Source of the DNA: Endocalyx cinctus
Taxonomy: Eukaryota > Ascomycota > Sordariomycetes > Amphisphaeriales > Apiosporaceae
Direction: 5' to 3'
Length of the DNA stretch: 64,000 nt
Assembly (NCBI GenBank): GCA_001600455.1
Contig: BCKC01000007.1
Span: forward strand, 1,490,019 to 1,554,018
A program made the position numbers and the translations under genes. Below, piece by piece: positions 20,945-33,365 of this stretch. Each line of letters begins with the position of its first letter. The stretch's first letter is position 1. The notes under the pieces were generated by a model that was given only the letters and a program-made list of their open reading frames with translations, was not told the DNA's origin and did not search any database.

Positions 20945-23670
20945 GATAAGCCTTAGGAGGGCATTTGCGAAGCAAGTCGATAGGGCTGCAATTCACTTCG
21001 TCCTTTGATTGAAGCTGTTAGCCCCGCTCCTCGCGTTCTAGAGAAGGAAAAATTGACCCTCTAGAGGGCGCATGGATGATAGATAGTATAAGGCAAAGTC
21101 CGGCTTCTTTGACAATAGTCGAAGTTCTTGACGTTGCAGCTGTAAATATCTTTTTTTCCAGGGTAGACACCTCAACATGAATCTTAGGCTTTGAAATTGC
21201 CACTGATGAAATCTATCGTTCGGACCTCGTGATCTTTTTTTTGACTTTGGAATTTTAGTCTTTACTATCGCGTTCTATGCTATACCCATCTGTTTGAAAG
21301 GGGCTATGGTAAGAAATGAAAATAATGAAGAGTGAAAAACAAAAATTGAATAAATAAAAATATGTAATAGAATAATGAAGAGGTTATAATAATCAATTAT
21401 GCTTGAATCCCGTTCCTCTTCCCTTTTATCCATAAATACGGACCCAGTAGACCCATTTTAGATAAAATTTACTACACTTTTTATCAGGTTTTCCCCCCCC
21501 CCTAATAGTACGGACCGGATAATACGTAACAGAGCTCCGGACTATGAACGCGCCCGTGTGGATTCTCTTTTGATGAAATTGGTGGATCTCAGCACGGATA
21601 AAGCGCGAGACCCCCAACGGAGCCAGGACCGGGAGAAATAGACAAAGAAGGAATCGTTGAATTTGAATCGCGATCTTTTTTTTTTGTTTGTTGTGTGTTG
21701 ATTTAGATTTAGATTTAAAAAAGATTTAGTGCATTGTTCGCATAAATGTTTTATTTAAGAATCAAGGATTGGATCCTTCTTACACAGGAGAATACTTGCT
21801 ACTCACTACACGTATTCGCTACACTTGATCAGGAGGACTTGCTTACACGTAGACTTGTTTACATGTCCACTACATGGTAGGAGAATCATCCCTCCTTCAT
21901 CACCCATCAATGGATATTGGTTGTTTCCCCCCCTCCCCCGAATTATAGGTTGATACAAGTAAGGCTGTTAGTGTAATTAGTTCTCTGAGTTGTTCAAATT
22001 TAGGTACTTCCTAGTATAATAAAGTGTTTTTTTAGGTACTGTCTAGCGTGTGAGGTGTTCTTGGGTAGCTAATAATAGTGCTCGTGAAAGCTTAATTTCA
22101 TTTACGCATACTGTTCTCCGTAGTAAATGCCATAAATACATAATTACGGTTTTGGCAGCATTAAAGTATAAATTATTTTCGATATTAGCATTTGTTTAAG
22201 TATTTAAAGTCGATATCTAAATACAGAGTACCTAGGTAGGGAGTACCGATATTTTACTATGTATTTTATTTTCTTATTATGATTTTCTCTCCTAAAGTGA
22301 GTACGGAGTACTGTATATATTTACCCTGCTACTCTACTAAATGAATGTCATACTATGTAATGTTGGTATCGTACTATACTCTCAGAACTCCGTACTTAAG
22401 AGATGGTATATAAGGATGTGCTTATTCCGAAACGAAGCGAATATCTCTAGCGGCTAATGAATCCTACGATTATGAAAAAAATCACCGTGAGTTGTTCCTG
22501 CATGAAATTGTCCGTGCCGATCAATTTACTACGTGCACGGCATATTACATCTCTCTAACTACGGCCCCCTCCCTTACCGAACAATTGGACAGTGGGAACG
22601 GAGCAAACTACTATTCTTTTACTTGCTGGGGGGTCCGGACACTTACCCGTATGGGGTAATGAAAAATTATATAACACCAGGTATCTATAAATCAAGATTT
22701 ACGATGGAGAAAATCTTTTTTTTATTATGTATGTACGCTATAAAGAAAAATGATGAAACTATACAATGTACGGAGTATACCAAGAACCATTTGACATCAT
22801 ATCACCCACTTCCAAGCCTTATCCCGGTGTTTTGGTGTTTTGACTCTTTGATACAGTATCATCTTACCTTCTTTACACGGTACTTATATCCTTCGGTCTT
22901 TTTTCTTTCTTCTTTACTTTAGATCAGAGAAATAGCGAGAAGTACATAGTAATGAGGAAAAAAAGTCGTCAAGTCACGACTACCAAATAAAATACAAACC
23001 TGGAAGTAAATATCGTATAAAGTAAATATTACTGTGTAATATACTGACATGTAAACATGCATGGATCTTGCTTACCTAGATAAGTTTGGATAGATGTCAT
23101 TTTAATGTGTACATATAGTATAGGATTCAATGACGATTTTCATATACACACCACCGTCTGTTACAAGAAAACCAATCCTGTTTCCGCATGACACATGTAC
23201 CCAAGATCATCTTACCCTACATTTCTAAATCCAGTGAATACCAAGCAAGCCACAAACCGCGGATCTCGTATTATACTGTGTAGTATACTACCTCTTACTT
23301 TTTAAGGAGATTCTTTCCTTGCTTTTGTGGCATGTTTCAATTTCTCGCTTTTTTTCTCTTTCTCCTTTTCTCATTCCCAATCGTTTTAAACTGATTGATC
23401 ACTCGCTTCAAGTCAAGTCAAGTCAATCCAATCTTCTCTGTACTCATTCTCCCGCAACTCACTCGCTTTTGGTTGCTTCATACTCTTGGTTTTTAATTAT
23501 CCTTTTATTTAATTTTGTAATTGGAGAAAGTGTACTTGACCTTGACCTCTTACCATACAAACCGCGCCCGACATACATACCATCGTTCGTTCCTCTTCAT
23601 TCACCCAAATCAAAACTAATCAAAAAAATCACAACCTACCACTTCGGTTGTTAAATAATCATATTTCGCC
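20945..23670. other. 2.7-kb intergenic between lys9 and the GH72 gene
   Basis: AT-rich spacer without a supported gene. It contains two TACGGAGTA words (22302-22310, 22769-22777). The last 340 nt before the GH72 start are pyrimidine-rich, resembling a long 5' leader. A 129-codon open stretch at 22533 has no ATG at its start and no recognisable content. Confidence 0.5.
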
Positions 23671-25422
23671 ATGAAATCGTTCACCATGGTATCAGCCCTG
23701 GCGGCTGCTAACCTTGTCTATGCTGGTCCTACGGCAACGGAAAAGGAACTACCTCGCAGAGCCTCTTCTCTCCCCACCGTGACCGCGTCCGGAAATGGTA
23801 CGTTTGATCCGCCCTCGCGTCCTAAGACTTGATCGTCATCGCGTAAGAATATAGTCGTACTAACATGATTATTTCCCGCTTTGAAGCATTCTGGGCCGGT
23901 TCCGAACGCTTCTACCTTCGCGGTATCGACTACCAACCGGGAGGTTCTTCAGATAACGCCGACCCCCTGGCGACGCCCGACATCTGCAAGCGAGATATCA
24001 CCGAGTTCACGAAGCTCGGCGTCAACACGATTCGTGTTTACTCGGTCGACAACTCGGCCGACCACGCGGAATGCATGCAGGCCCTGAACGACGCCGGCAT
24101 CTACCTGGTGCTCGACGTGAACAATCCCAAGTACTCGATCAACCGGGACGACCCGGCCCCGTCGTACAACGACGCCTACCTCCAGAGCGTATTCGCGACC
24201 ATCGACGAGTTCGCCAAGTACGACAACACGCTCGCCTTCTTCAGCGGCAACGAGGTCATCAACGACAAGCCCGCGTCGGTCAAGTCGGCCCCGTACGTGA
24301 AGGCTACCACCCGGGATATGAGGCAGTACATCGGCTCCCGCGGGTACCGCAAGATTCCCGTAGGATACTCGGCCGCCGACGTCAGCCAGAACCGCATGCA
24401 GACCGCCGACTACTTCAACTGCGGTACCGAAGACGAGCGTAGCGACTTCTTCGCCTTCGTAAGTATCAATTGATTCGTATCCGTAAGCGTCGCGTTGTGG
24501 CTAACGAAATGAATACAGAACGACTACTCCTGGTGCGCTCCTTCGTCCTTCCAGGTCTCTGGCTGGGACCAGAAGGTTAAGAACTTCACTGGTTACGGCA
24601 TTCCTATCTTCTTGTCTGAATGGGGTTGTGGTACGTATTAACGTCTCAAAATTCCTTATTTTTCAATTGTATGCGTATAAAGACTAACTTGATCGGCAGT
24701 GAGTACTATATATAAATCTGCACTTAGGCAGATTCGTAGCGCCCTTTCTAAGGGGCGGTAGTATCACTGGTTATAAATACTAACGTAAAACGTTTTAGAT
24801 TGACAACGCCCGTGATTTCGAGGAGCTTAGTGCTTTGATGAGCGACCAGATGAGCGCTGTTTACTCGGGTGGACTCATGTACGAGTATTCGCGAGAGGGT
24901 AACGGTTTCGGTATTGTCGAACTTTCCGGCAGCTCTTCGTCCGTCAAGGAGGAATCGGAATTCTCCAAGTTCGCCTCGGCCCTCTCCAAGTACCCCGCCC
25001 CTACCGGCAGCGGCGGCGCCTCTTCTACCACCAGCTCCGTCGCGTGCCCTACCGTGGACGACGTCTGGGCCCTAGGAGATTTCGGAGCGAGCGCTTTGCC
25101 TGCCATTCCCGACAACGCTAAGAAGGTAAGTTAACTTTTTTTTCGTACGCACCTACCGTGACAAGACGCAGTCGCTAATTTCCTTTAAAAAAAATAGTAC
25201 ATGAGCGACGGTGCTGGTGATGGCCCCGGTCTCAACGGCAAGGGTTCTCAGAACGCCGGCGGTACCTCGACGGGTACGGCCTCTCCTGGCTCTGGGTCAG
25301 TCACCGCCACCGCTTCCGGCGAGGGTGCTGCTGGAAGGCCCGCTCCCCCCATGGACATGAGCATCTTCGCCGTGGCCGGTCTCGTCGGATTCTTCTCCCT
25401 CGTCGGTACCATGTTGCTGTAA
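23671..25422 (+). CDS. GPI-anchored beta-1,3-glucanosyltransferase, GH72 (Gas/Gel family)
   Basis: Cell-wall remodelling enzyme that cuts and re-joins beta-1,3-glucan, on the outer plasma membrane or wall. Exons 23671-23797, 23887-24458, 24519-24629, 24799-25125, 25198-25422; 453 aa. A signal peptide (about 1-18, ending VYAG) precedes FYLRGIDYQPGG. The acid/base Glu is in GNEVIND (about 165), the nucleophile Glu in FLSEWGC (about 267), and YSGGLMYEYS follows. There is no C-terminal X8/CBM43 domain; instead a Cys-containing segment, a Gly/Ser/Thr linker and a hydrophobic tail fit GPI attachment. The exon 3-4 junction (SEWGC-IDNARDF) is in frame only if a twin intron at 24630-24798 is removed in two steps. 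Confidence 0.92.
24630..24798 (+). other. Candidate stwintron (spliceosomal twin intron, D1,2 type)
   Basis: Internal intron 24631-24699: donor GTACGT, branch ACTAAC, acceptor GGCAG. It sits between the first G (24630) and the T (24700) of an external donor. Removing it creates GTGAGT directly after the TGT codon. The external intron then ends at 24798 with branch ACTAAC and acceptor TTTTAG. The result joins Cys (TGT) to Ile (ATT) in frame, as expected for the family (EWGC-IDNARDF). No single GT-AG intron between these exons keeps the frame. Confidence 0.8.
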
Positions 25423-26829
25423 ATGCCAGAGCAGCCCACTGCGATCGAGGATTTCGAAAGAGACGATACCCTCGACTTTACTTCTACTTCACGGGTTTTT
25501 AAAGGGTTAAATGGGGGTGTTATGATTATAATTACTATTTCTTCAGTAAACGAAACGGAGTCCGGGAAAATTTTGCCCAGTGGTGTAGAATATATGATCA
25601 CAAGGGTTGGGAAGTTTGGAGGATAAACAACAATTAGGCAGTCGCAACGACTGTGTACCACTAATATTGTACACTCGCATGTTTCTCACTATGTTAATCA
25701 CATTAGATATGATACAGAAAAAAATGGAACATACTTTTTTTTTTTTCTTTCATCAACCTGACTTTTCAGCGAATATGTTTTGACGAAGGGAAGAGAAGTG
25801 AAACGATGCAACTACGGCTACATGATCTGGCTGCTTGAAGATTTTGCTAACATTTCAATCCTAACAACGCTAGTTAGTTTCGCAATGCGATCGGTATACC
25901 GCCGGGCAAGTAGAGAGATCCGGATAGGTAAGGGGGAACCGCCGAGGTGGGTCGCCTAATAATGGGTAACTGCAGAACTAAACACGACTTCGGCATAGCG
26001 TTGGGTACGGAGTGCCGATTTGTCCAGCATTTCGTTGTGGGCCTACGTTAATAGCGCTTAATGGCTTCAGTCACGAAAGTGAGACCGTCGTTAGATTTGA
26101 CCCACCCTGCTTCACCTACTCCCTATTTTGAAGCTCGTAGGTAGTAGAAGCAAAGCGTAGACCAGCCGTAAAACTCGGGGGAAGGAAAGCGAAACGGACG
26201 TTCGTATCTCTTACGTTGGTTACCTCTGATATTCAGCTCGGTGAGTTGGGGATCGTGTAAGGGGATGCGGCAGGGGGTGGGGGTTAGGGGAGAAAGATCC
26301 TACTAGTGGGAAAAAACCGAGTTTTTCAAAGGTAAAAGTTATTGGCTGCGAGGGAACTTCGTACGCAGGCAGAGAGACGATATTTCGAGTAGAAGGTAAG
26401 TGAAAGGAGGCAAAGAAACTATGGTGGAAGTAAAATAATACCCCTTTTCGAAGGGGAGGACCTTTGGCGCGTCACTCGTGATAGCGATAGTTCCAGCTCT
26501 GTAGTATTTTGTTGCTCTGGGCGGTATATATGGTGATGATGACTGTCGTGTCTTTTTTTTTTTTTTTTTTTTTTTTTTGGAGACTGATACATAATTCTAG
26601 GTATCGGATTTGAAAAGTTCTAGCGAATAAATAGCGTACAGGCAAGCCGGAGAAGGCCAGTAAACGAGAAAGTTCATCAAATGCATGTTGATTCATTGAT
26701 ACTCTTACACTATAGGTTAACCCTGCCCAGTCCGACGCTAAATCCTGTCATTATCCGTCCAACTACCGAAAACATATCCAGATTGAGAAATATAGTGAAC
26801 GAGAGGTACTGTCTCCTTTCACGATCTGA
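25423..26829. other. Convergent 3' region, GH72 gene / TauD-type gene
   Basis: No supported gene. It contains a long poly-T run at 26553-26578, G-rich sequence near 26265-26295 and a TACGGAGTG word near 26006. Confidence 0.5.
26553..26578. repeat. Poly-T run (26 nt)
   Basis: The longest homopolymer in the window, downstream of the TauD-type gene on its own strand (poly-A there). Length is probably polymorphic. Confidence 0.85.
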
Positions 26830-28310
26830 TTAGAACATTTCCCCTTCGGCAGCCAGACCCTCCCTCCTACTCACGCTAAGCGGATCATAGTAAGGCACCT
26901 CTCCCAAACTAACCGCACGAGAACCCGACCTCTCCCCCAACCCAACGCCAACCATGTAATCCGGCGTAGCGGCGTGATACACCGAACGATTATCCCAAAT
27001 AGCCAGATCGTTCACGTCCTTCCACCTGTTCCTCACCTGCAGGTCGTGATTCTCCATAACCATCGTCCCGAACCATTTGAGGAAGTGATCCGACTCGGCG
27101 TCGGACAGGCCCAAAATCGCCTGGCAGTGCGTGCCGACGGCGAAGACGCTCTTCCAACCGGTCACCGGGTTGGTCCGGATCACCGGGTGGTGCGCCTCGA
27201 GATCGTCGCCCACGTTCAGGGGGGAGCCCCGGGGCCCGCTGAAGACGCTGAACCCGCCCGCTTTCGCGGCCTCGTTGAACCCCGGCTGCGCGTATCGCGC
27301 CGTGAGGGTGTCGAGGAAGGCGCGGAGAGGGGGCGAGATCCGGTCGTATATTTCGTAGCCGGAGGCCCAGAGGGTATCTTTCTTTTTCGTTAGTAAAGTT
27401 ATTTCTCTTTAAATGAGAGGCATAGTAAAAGAAATCAGAAAAGAAAAGAAAAAAACTTACCACCGCCGGTAAGCGGAAGTTCCGTAAGCCTCAGCAAGGC
27501 GTAATCGCTCGGGACGGGCTCGAAGGTGATGTCGGAGTGCCACTGGCCCCTCTGGCTCTGGCGGGCGCCGACCATGCGGGCGGAGAAGGCCTTGGCGTAG
27601 AGCTTGCGGTTCTGCTCCGAGGAGATGACGCTGATCTCGTTGTCGGCCCCGCCTTTCTCCCGCGACGCGTTGATGACCGGGTGGATGTGGAGCTTGGACG
27701 AGGCCGGCTTGCCCGACAGCTCGCCCAGGCGCTGCACGAGCTCCTTTTGCACCTCGTTCGTCACGTTGTCCTGCTTTCGGAAGAAGACGACGCCTCGACG
27801 GGAGACTATTCATTTTTGATTTTTTTCCCCCCTTTTTGTCAGTTTCTTGTTTTCTTTGAATTTTTTTTTTTTTTTTTTGGAAATTATATATATAAGGATA
27901 AAGAGAAAGAAAGAGAGAGAAAAAGAAAAAGGAAATGATTTACTGGTAATAGCAAGATCTCGGATAAGCTCGTCCGAGTTAGGAGCCTTGAGCCATTCGG
28001 CCAAGTCGACGTCGACAAACTCTCGGCCGATGACGGGCGTCACGTCGAAGTGCTTGAACTGGTTCAAAGCCCCGCTCAGCTTGAGGGGTTCTCGATGGGT
28101 GCTGGATTCGAGCTTAGCCGCCTTCTGCTCTTCCAAGAGGGCTTCCCCGGCCGCGGCCGGAGGAGCGTCGTTAGTAGTAGTAGTAGTAGTACTCTTCTCC
28201 GGCTCGGTGGTGGTCGCCGTCGGTTCCTCCTTTTTCTCGGCGCCGGGGATCAGCTTCTGCTTGGCATCCTCGATACCCTGAGCTACGGTCTCGGTAGCGG
28301 ATGGCGACAT
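26830..28310 (-). CDS. TauD/TfdA-family Fe(II)/2-oxoglutarate dioxygenase
   Basis: Non-haem iron oxygenase; fungal relatives oxidise taurine or other sulfonates and related substrates, but the substrate here cannot be read from sequence. Exons 28310-27944, 27805-27461, 27377-26830; 419 aa. Iron ligands are visible: WHSD (His about 212, Asp about 214) and YHAATPDY (His about 372). A downstream Arg in SGSRAVSL (about 391) fits the 2-oxoglutarate carboxylate site. RGVVFFRKQ and LTGGDTLWAS are family-typical; the latter is restored by splicing out 27460-27378. The first ~60 residues are low complexity with a Thr run, suggesting a flexible cytosolic N-terminus. The ATG at 28310 follows a T/C-rich leader on this strand. 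Confidence 0.9.
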
Positions 28311-30136
28311 TTTTTTTTTTTTTTTCCTCTTTCAGGTTAAGCAAGATCGAGTTTCTATAAAGAAAAAAGAAAAAAAAAAGTAATAAATGGTTTGGAATAT
28401 ATCGACTAGATTTATTATTTTTTTTCTTTGCTTAATATACTTTATTAAAAGTAATCTAGAATAAAATATATACTACGACGAAAGAGCCTCTATGACCTTT
28501 TTATAAGCACTAAGCACCCACTTGTCACCACCACGTCGTTCTCCTCCCACCGTCTTGTATAAACTCTACGCGTGGAATCTACACGAAATCGGCGAACAAG
28601 ATGGCGCAATATCTAGGAAACTCTGTCGCCATATTCGAATGGCCCATACGCATCTTGCATACTTACTTAGTTACAGAAACTAATGCGCATGTACGATTGG
28701 ATGTGGGGTTATTTCTTCGTTATCTACATCCTAGATTATAAAAGGAGGGTCCGAAAAGGATCCAAAAGATCCTGTTTATACCATAAAAAAAACGTTATGC
28801 AGAAGGAAGATTGTCGTTTTCTCTTTCTTTTTTCTTTGTTTTCTGCTGCGGGGAAGGACACGGAGACTGTTAGTACGTGGAATTGCGTGATGAGACGTGA
28901 TGGAGGAACAAAATGCATGCCACCACGTCGACGAATGATGGGTCATTAAATCACGAACTCCAGCTGCAGCGATACTTATTTGGGTTTGATATGTTATCTT
29001 TTTTTAACAAGCTCCAAGAATCAATCTAGCTGCCTATTCCACTTGAATCCATCGCTTGACTATATACGTACTTAATCGATCGCGATCAAGCATTCACGTA
29101 ACAAACGTGCGGCATCTGTAGTGCAAGATTGAGAGTTCAAAGTCGCCAGAAGTCTGTTGAGGTCAAATAAAAAATAAAAAAAAAATAAAAAATAAAACGT
29201 GCGGGGAAATCTTTTTTTTTTTTTTTTGGCGCACCAAGCACCATATGTACTTCGTAGGTTTTGGCCAGGGATTAATGCAATAAATCGATATAAATCCGAA
29301 CGACTGCTACTGTAGTCCGATCACCAGTTGAAAAATTGTTTCCATCCGGAGCGGGATTGCCTATCAATCAGACCAGCACCCAAGCGACACTCGAGCCGGA
29401 AAGTCTTGGCGGAAGTAGGTTGAACATAGCATATTACCTGCTGTTCGTTACCTGCTGTTTGTCACAAGGGCCTGATTAGCAACTAAATATACGGGTATAT
29501 CCAAAGTATGTTAAATATCCTTCAGCTTGTGCTATTTCTAAAAAGACATCTCTGTACACTACATACTTGATGGGGCGCGGACAGTGAACCAGCAGGGGCT
29601 GTCTGGGGCGACATCCATCTCACACAGAATGTCATATACTGTACTCCGTAACTGACAGCTACATCCTTCGGGTCTGCTAGTAGTCTAACTTTACCCTCTT
29701 TTTTATTTTTTATTTTTTTCCTTTTGTAAATGGATCACTATACCGTTGTGATAATCCGTTTGCCGCCTTTCCTGAGAACTTGCCTGCCTGTTAGCGCCTA
29801 CCCCTGTAGGCATTATGCATGTTGGTAAAATCATACGAATATAACACGTCGTAAATCGGAAAATCGAATAGCACAGCTCATTAAGTTCTTGGCCTAGGCT
29901 TATTGAACGGCTGAAGAATCTCTATCTTTAGACGGAGTTACATATATCATGGCTGCCCCGCAGAGCCTCGCGAAATACCTTCACTGAAATAGTGTCAGCT
30001 TATCACTCAATAACGTCCCATTCAAAGAACAGTTAGTCTTATTTCATTATTTGAAATTATATCATTCTTTTTTCTATCCCGGTTTTTAAAGACTTCCTAT
30101 ATTGTCTATTGTATATTGTATGTATATTGTAACACG
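28311..30136. other. Divergent region, TauD-type gene / NLR
   Basis: AT-rich, with A/T homopolymers (for example 29163-29227) and one TACTCCGTA word at 29642. No gene supported. Confidence 0.5.
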
Positions 30137-33100
30137 ATGGAAGCCGTGGGTTCGGCTGCAAGCATAATCGCTATAATCGAGCTATCCGCCAAGGTCGCCC
30201 TGCTCTGCTCTCGATACTACAAAGAGGTTAAAAATGCGAGGGACGATATAATACGTCTTCAAGAAAATATAGAACGACTCAAAATCACGCTTGAGAACAC
30301 GCACCGGCTTCTTAACGGCCCAAATGGCTCCAGGCTTCACACTTCTCACCGTTTAAAAGACGGACTTGATGGATGTGCTTCCCAGCTCTCGGAGTTGGAA
30401 GTAAAACTAAATAACAAGGTCAAGCCAAGTACCAAACATAAGGCGGCGAGGTTTTTCAGTTTACGTACTCTCAAGTGGCCCTTTGAGAGCAAAGATGTCA
30501 ACGAGATCATCCAGAGCCTCATTCTGTTCCGGGACGCACTATCTGCCGGAATCAACATTGACCATATGTATGTCTCAGATTTCTCGCTAGTGATATTTTG
30601 ACTATTGACATCGCTTTTGCAGAACGATTGTTCTTGATGATGAAGAGCTCAAGATTCTAGAATGGATATCCCCTGTTCTGCATGGAAAACATCATGATAC
30701 TGTGAACGAGGCTCGAACTCCAGGCACATGCGAATGGTTGTTAAAGCACGAAGAATTCCCCAAATGGGAGAATGCTGATTCATCGGTGATACTTTGGCTT
30801 CAAGGTTCACGTTAGTTCACCTCGCAATCCATAATTTTTCGTGGAAGATATGTGGCTAACTCCCACAGCTGGCGCTGGAAAAACCTTTCTCACGTCCAGG
30901 GTCATCGACCATATTCAGAGTAGGCCGAGAGGAATTACTGATAACGAAGGAATCGCGTTCTTCTATTGCAACAGGAACGAAGGAGATCGCAGGAAACCTC
31001 TTACGATCCTTCAAAGTTATGTTCGTCAGCTAGCAACGCCAGCGGGATATTCACAAGAGATGCGCAAGAAGCTACATGATCTCTACGGCAAAAAGAGGCG
31101 CGGTGCATCGGAACTTAACTTCGAGGACTGCCGAGAACAGCTGATCGAGTCGGTCAACTTTTATTCACGAACCACTCTGGTACTCGACGCCCTAGACGAA
31201 TGTGAGCTGGATTCGCGGGGAGAACTCGTAAAAGTCATCGAGTCCCTGTTATCTCAATCTGAGAAGCCGCTGAGGGTCTTCATTTCTAGCCGTCCCGACC
31301 GTGATATCCGCGACCGATTCTGTTCTAAACCGAACATTACGATCCAAGCGACAGATAATGAGCACGACATAGGACGATTTGTTCATGAAGAAGTCGTTAA
31401 GCACGGCGGGTGGAAAGATATGAGTCAACTGCTGCAGGATAAAATAATCAAGGTCCTCCTTGAACGCAGCCAAGGAATGTATGGTGCTCCCCTAGTAATT
31501 ATTGATTAAAGGCATGGTTAACGTAGAATAGGTTTCAGTGGGTATTCCTACAAATCAAGCAACTACTCGAGCTTGAAACGGAAGCAGCCATTGATGATCA
31601 GCTGGGACGACTTCCTTCCGGTCTTAAAGCTACGTACGATGAAATATACAACAAAATACGAGCTCGAAACAAGCACGACAAGATTATGGCAGATTGCGCT
31701 ATCAGATGGGTAATGTGTGCTCGCAAGCCGCTGAACAGCGAAGAGCTCTTATCTGCGATTCGTTTGAACCCGGATATGGATACCTTTGAGTTATTAGAAG
31801 AGATTTCCGAATCTCAGCTACTGCATCTCTGCAACAATTTGCTCGTTCTCGATTCTCAACGAAACGTCTGGAGGTTCTCGCATCTCTCGGTAACTGAATA
31901 CTTTGAAAACAACCATTGGAATCTTCGAAGTGCACATTCTCATGTAGCCAAAGCTTGCCTTACGTTCCTTCTTGAAACGTACAAACCACAGCAAGACGAA
32001 GATGTTGACAACTACTCCGACGACGACGACGACGACGACGATCAACATTATTCCAGCGATCTCGGTGGTTACGACGACGAAAGTTACTGCGAGATCGAGA
32101 GACCCAGCATTTTCAGACCGGACCACAAGCTGCAGTTTTACGCCCGGCACTGTTGGATTCCTCATGTCCAGACTCAAGAGGGGTACGATGTTGATATTGC
32201 ATTGGCTAACACGCTCAAGGAGTTTCTCGGATCTTTCAAGAAGACCAGTGTACAATATAGGAAGTGGTTTCATGAGGTTCATTCGGATATCCACGGTAAT
32301 TTGCCAAATTCACTTCTAAGATCTGCTGCTATATGGTCGAAATATACGATGAGAGACGTTTCACCGTCACGCACGCCTGTTTATTTGCTTTCTCTATTCT
32401 CAATTTATACGCCCCTGGCAGACTGGTGGGCCCACGAAGAAATCCCAGCTTTGCGGAGAGCTAGAGGCAGCGAAAAGCTTTTGAGACTTGCTGCCAAAGA
32501 AAGTTGCAGACCTATTTGCAAACAGCTCATAAAGCGGGGGGTGAGTGTGGACATTCATATCGAGAATGATGGCAGTGTCCTTGCAGCTGCAGCAAACACT
32601 AGAAGACTCGAGTTTGTCAAGTTTTTAGTTCAAGATTGCGGAGCAGATGTGAATCTGCCTCTTCAGTATGGATTGTACGGCAGCGCTCTCGCAGCAGCAG
32701 TAACAAATGAATCTGACAAAAATGTTGAACTTGTTAGATTCTTAGTTCAAGATTGCGGAGCAGATATAAATATGCCTCTTCAGTATGGAAAATACGGCAA
32801 CGCTTTCGCAGCAGCAGTAGCAAATGAATCTGACAGAAATGTTGAACTTGTTAGATTCTTAGTTCAAGATTGCGGAGCAGATGTAAATCTGCCTCTTCAG
32901 CATGGATTATACGGCAACGCTCTCGCAGTAGCAGCAACAAATAAATCTGACAGAAATGTTGAACTTATTAAATTCTTAGTTCAAGATTGCGGAGCCGATA
33001 TAAATATACCTCTTCAGCGTGGAAAATACGGCAGCGTTCTCGCAGCAGCGATAATAGCAGTAGCACCATGTTACAGAGACCTTGGACTTATTAGATTTTT

Positions 33101-33365
33101 AGTTCAGGATTGCGGAGCAGATGTAAATATGCCTCTTCAGCATGGATTTTACGGCAGTGCTCTCGCAGCAGCAGCAGCAACGAATCAATCTGTCAGAAAT
33201 ATTAACCTTTGTAAATTTTTAGTTCGAGGTTGCGGAGCAGATGTACATATGCCTCTTGGGAATAGAAGGCACAACACCGCTCTCGCAGTAGCAACTCATA
33301 TCGGTTGGGTGGACTGTGTTCAACTTTTGCTTGATGCCGGGGCAACGGTGGACGCTGGGTTATAA
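30137..33365 (+). CDS. NLR-like STAND protein: SesA-type N-terminus, NACHT, ankyrin repeats
   Basis: Predicted cytosolic immune-type receptor/regulated cell-death protein. Exons 30137-30567, 30623-30810, 30869-31478, 31532-33365; 1020 aa. The N-terminal ~140 residues (EAVGSAASIIAIIELSAKV start, coiled middle, KWPFESKDVNEIIQ) match the SesA-like domain found before NACHT in fungi. Walker A is GSPGAGKT (205-212), Walker B LVLDALDEC (310-318), followed by VFISSRPDRDI as in NACHT proteins. A poly-Asp stretch lies at about 572. From about 755 to the end are ankyrin repeats, six of them nearly identical (FLVQDCGADVN unit). The ATG at 30137 is the canonical domain start; no ATG lies upstream in frame. 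Partner and ligand unknown. Confidence 0.9.
32018..32040 (+). repeat. (CGA)n microsatellite encoding poly-Asp
   Basis: In-frame trinucleotide run in the NLR coding sequence giving eight consecutive Asp. Copy changes keep the frame. Confidence 0.85.
32625..33260 (+). repeat. Six tandem 117-123 bp ankyrin-coding units
   Basis: The word TTAGTTCAAGATTGCGGAGC or a close variant recurs at 32625, 32742, 32859, 32976, 33099 and 33219. Spacings are 117, 117, 117, 123 and 120 bp. Units 1-4 are nearly identical at DNA level; the last two diverge and carry small in-frame insertions. Confidence 0.9.

Noticed and set aside
22533..22922. 129-codon open stretch upstream of the GH72 gene
   Set aside because: No ATG at its start, AT-rich composition, Phe/Tyr/Leu-rich translation and no motif; likely random or leader sequence.
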